A DNA stretch of 6,688 nucleotides from assembly GCA_030682505.1 (NCBI GenBank), contig JAUXOH010000458.1, positions 1 through 6,688 of the forward strand, read 5' to 3'. This DNA is from Candidatus Didemnitutus sp. (GTDB lineage: Bacteria > Verrucomicrobiota > Verrucomicrobiia > Opitutales > Opitutaceae). Positions 5,970-6,688 of this stretch are shown here, in pieces; within the stretch, counting starts at the first letter, position 1, and each line of letters begins with the position of its first letter. The translations under genes were made by a program, and so were the position numbers. A model generated the notes under the pieces. It was not told the DNA's origin and ran no database searches. It saw nothing but the letters and a program-made list of their open reading frames with translations.

Positions 5970-6688
5970 GATCTACCAGGGACACCGACGGCGACTGGTT
6001 TGAAGCGAGGCTCATCGCGGCCCGGCGATCAAGATTCACGAGGGAGAGCATCGCCAGCGCGACAAAGCCATCGGACTCGGGCGCCACGCTGCGAATTTCT
6101 CCGATCTGTTTTTCACCCTGATACAGAGCGGCGCGGGGCGCAGGCAGAGAACCTTTGCCACGCACCACATGGAGTCGGCGGCGCACCTGTCCGAGATTCT
6201 TCAGGCGCGACATCACCTCTTGTCCGAGATAGCAGCCCTTCGTGTAGGAGATCGCGTCGACCTCGAGTCCTCCTTCGTTGGGCAAATCGCTCGACCCGAT
6301 ATCCTCAGGCACGCTGGGAATGCCATGCTGAATCCGCTCTCGCTCCGCGGCCGCAAACTCAACCCGACTCGCGCCGGCGCCGCTCAGTTGGGTCTGCCAA
6401 GCGGCGACGTCCGCGCGGGGCATGAGCAGCCAGAAATTTTCATCGCGGGAAAAACGACCCGGGAAAACGAATCCATCGCCCGAGCGAAAGAACTCGCCCG
6501 CCCGGCCGGAGACGCCGACCCCAAGACCAGTCAGCAGCCGCCCCGACCCAAGACCGAATACCCCGATGGCAACCCACCGGGCTGTTTCCTCGATAACTTC
6601 GACTTCATCGGCGATCAGATAGTCTTCCAAACGACTCCGAACCGCACCCGCCGCGACCCGTGGACTGAACGCGACGTGTTCTTCAGCA
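5962..6688 (-). CDS. ygfZ: YgfZ/GcvT-like folate-binding protein, start beyond the window
   Basis: Open reading continues past a TTG at 6630 to the right edge, giving 241 visible residues; with a family length of about 300-330, roughly 60-90 N-terminal residues are missing. YgfZ proteins resemble the T-protein of glycine cleavage, bind tetrahydrofolate and help maintain certain iron-sulfur enzymes in the cytoplasm. The diagnostic signature is KGCYLGQE at visible residues 150-157, with the conserved cysteine at 152. The preceding block ERIQHGIPSVPEDIG and DLPNEGGLEVDAIS is also typical, and the following segment GQVRRRL leads into the C-terminal barrel. The region before residue 90 matches the family more loosely. 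The signature separates it from catalytic GcvT aminomethyltransferases. It ends in TGA at 5964-5962, overlapping the start of the small helical gene. Confidence 0.9.
   Translation of the reverse strand, partial: AEEHVAFSPRVAAGAVRSRLEDYLIADEVEVIEETARWVAIGVFGLGSGRLLTGLGVGVSGRAGEFFRSGDGFVFPGRFSRDENFWLLMPRADVAAWQTQLSGAGASRVEFAAAERERIQHGIPSVPEDIGSSDLPNEGGLEVDAISYTKGCYLGQEVMSRLKNLGQVRRRLHVVRGKGSLPAPRAALYQGEKQIGEIRSVAPESDGFVALAMLSLVNLDRRAAMSLASNQSPSVSLVDHG

Overview
The window reads as ordinary chromosomal DNA from a GC-rich Gram-negative bacterium. A Verrucomicrobiota (Opitutae-like) origin is my best guess, from the overall look of the proteins, notably the unusual cysteine pattern of the prepilin peptidase and the small helical protein coupled to a YgfZ-type gene. 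This is inference from memory, not a search result. There is no rRNA, tRNA, CRISPR, insertion sequence or phage gene. Coding density is very high, and no gene-free stretch exceeds about 75 bases.

Left part, minus strand (1-2190). Reading leftward from 2190 are a LysR-type regulator, a TlpA/ResA-like thioredoxin lipoprotein, and an EamA/DMT-family membrane transporter cut by the left edge. The last one was worked out by translating the reverse strand; it starts at a GTG at 613. A weak terminator-like hairpin lies at the end of lysR. A strong hairpin sits in the 63-base gap just before the transporter.

Middle, plus strand (2260-5756). The likely operon is yggS (PLP-binding homeostasis protein), a SirB1-type transglutaminase-like protein with a HEAT-like front end, aroE (shikimate dehydrogenase) and pilD (type IV prepilin peptidase). 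aroE and pilD overlap by four bases (GTGA). yggS and lysR diverge from a 69-base region with overlapping candidate promoters.

Right part, minus strand (5748-6688). A YgfZ/GcvT-like folate-binding protein, whose beginning lies beyond the right edge, overlaps by eight bases with a 73-residue helical protein of unknown function. That small gene converges on pilD, and the two coding ends overlap by nine bases.

The genes combine housekeeping metabolism (PLP balance, aromatic amino acid synthesis, Fe-S cluster maintenance) with envelope functions (periplasmic thiol chemistry, metabolite transport, pilin processing). I see no defence, mobile or biosynthetic cluster. The least explained item is the small protein coupled to ygfZ.
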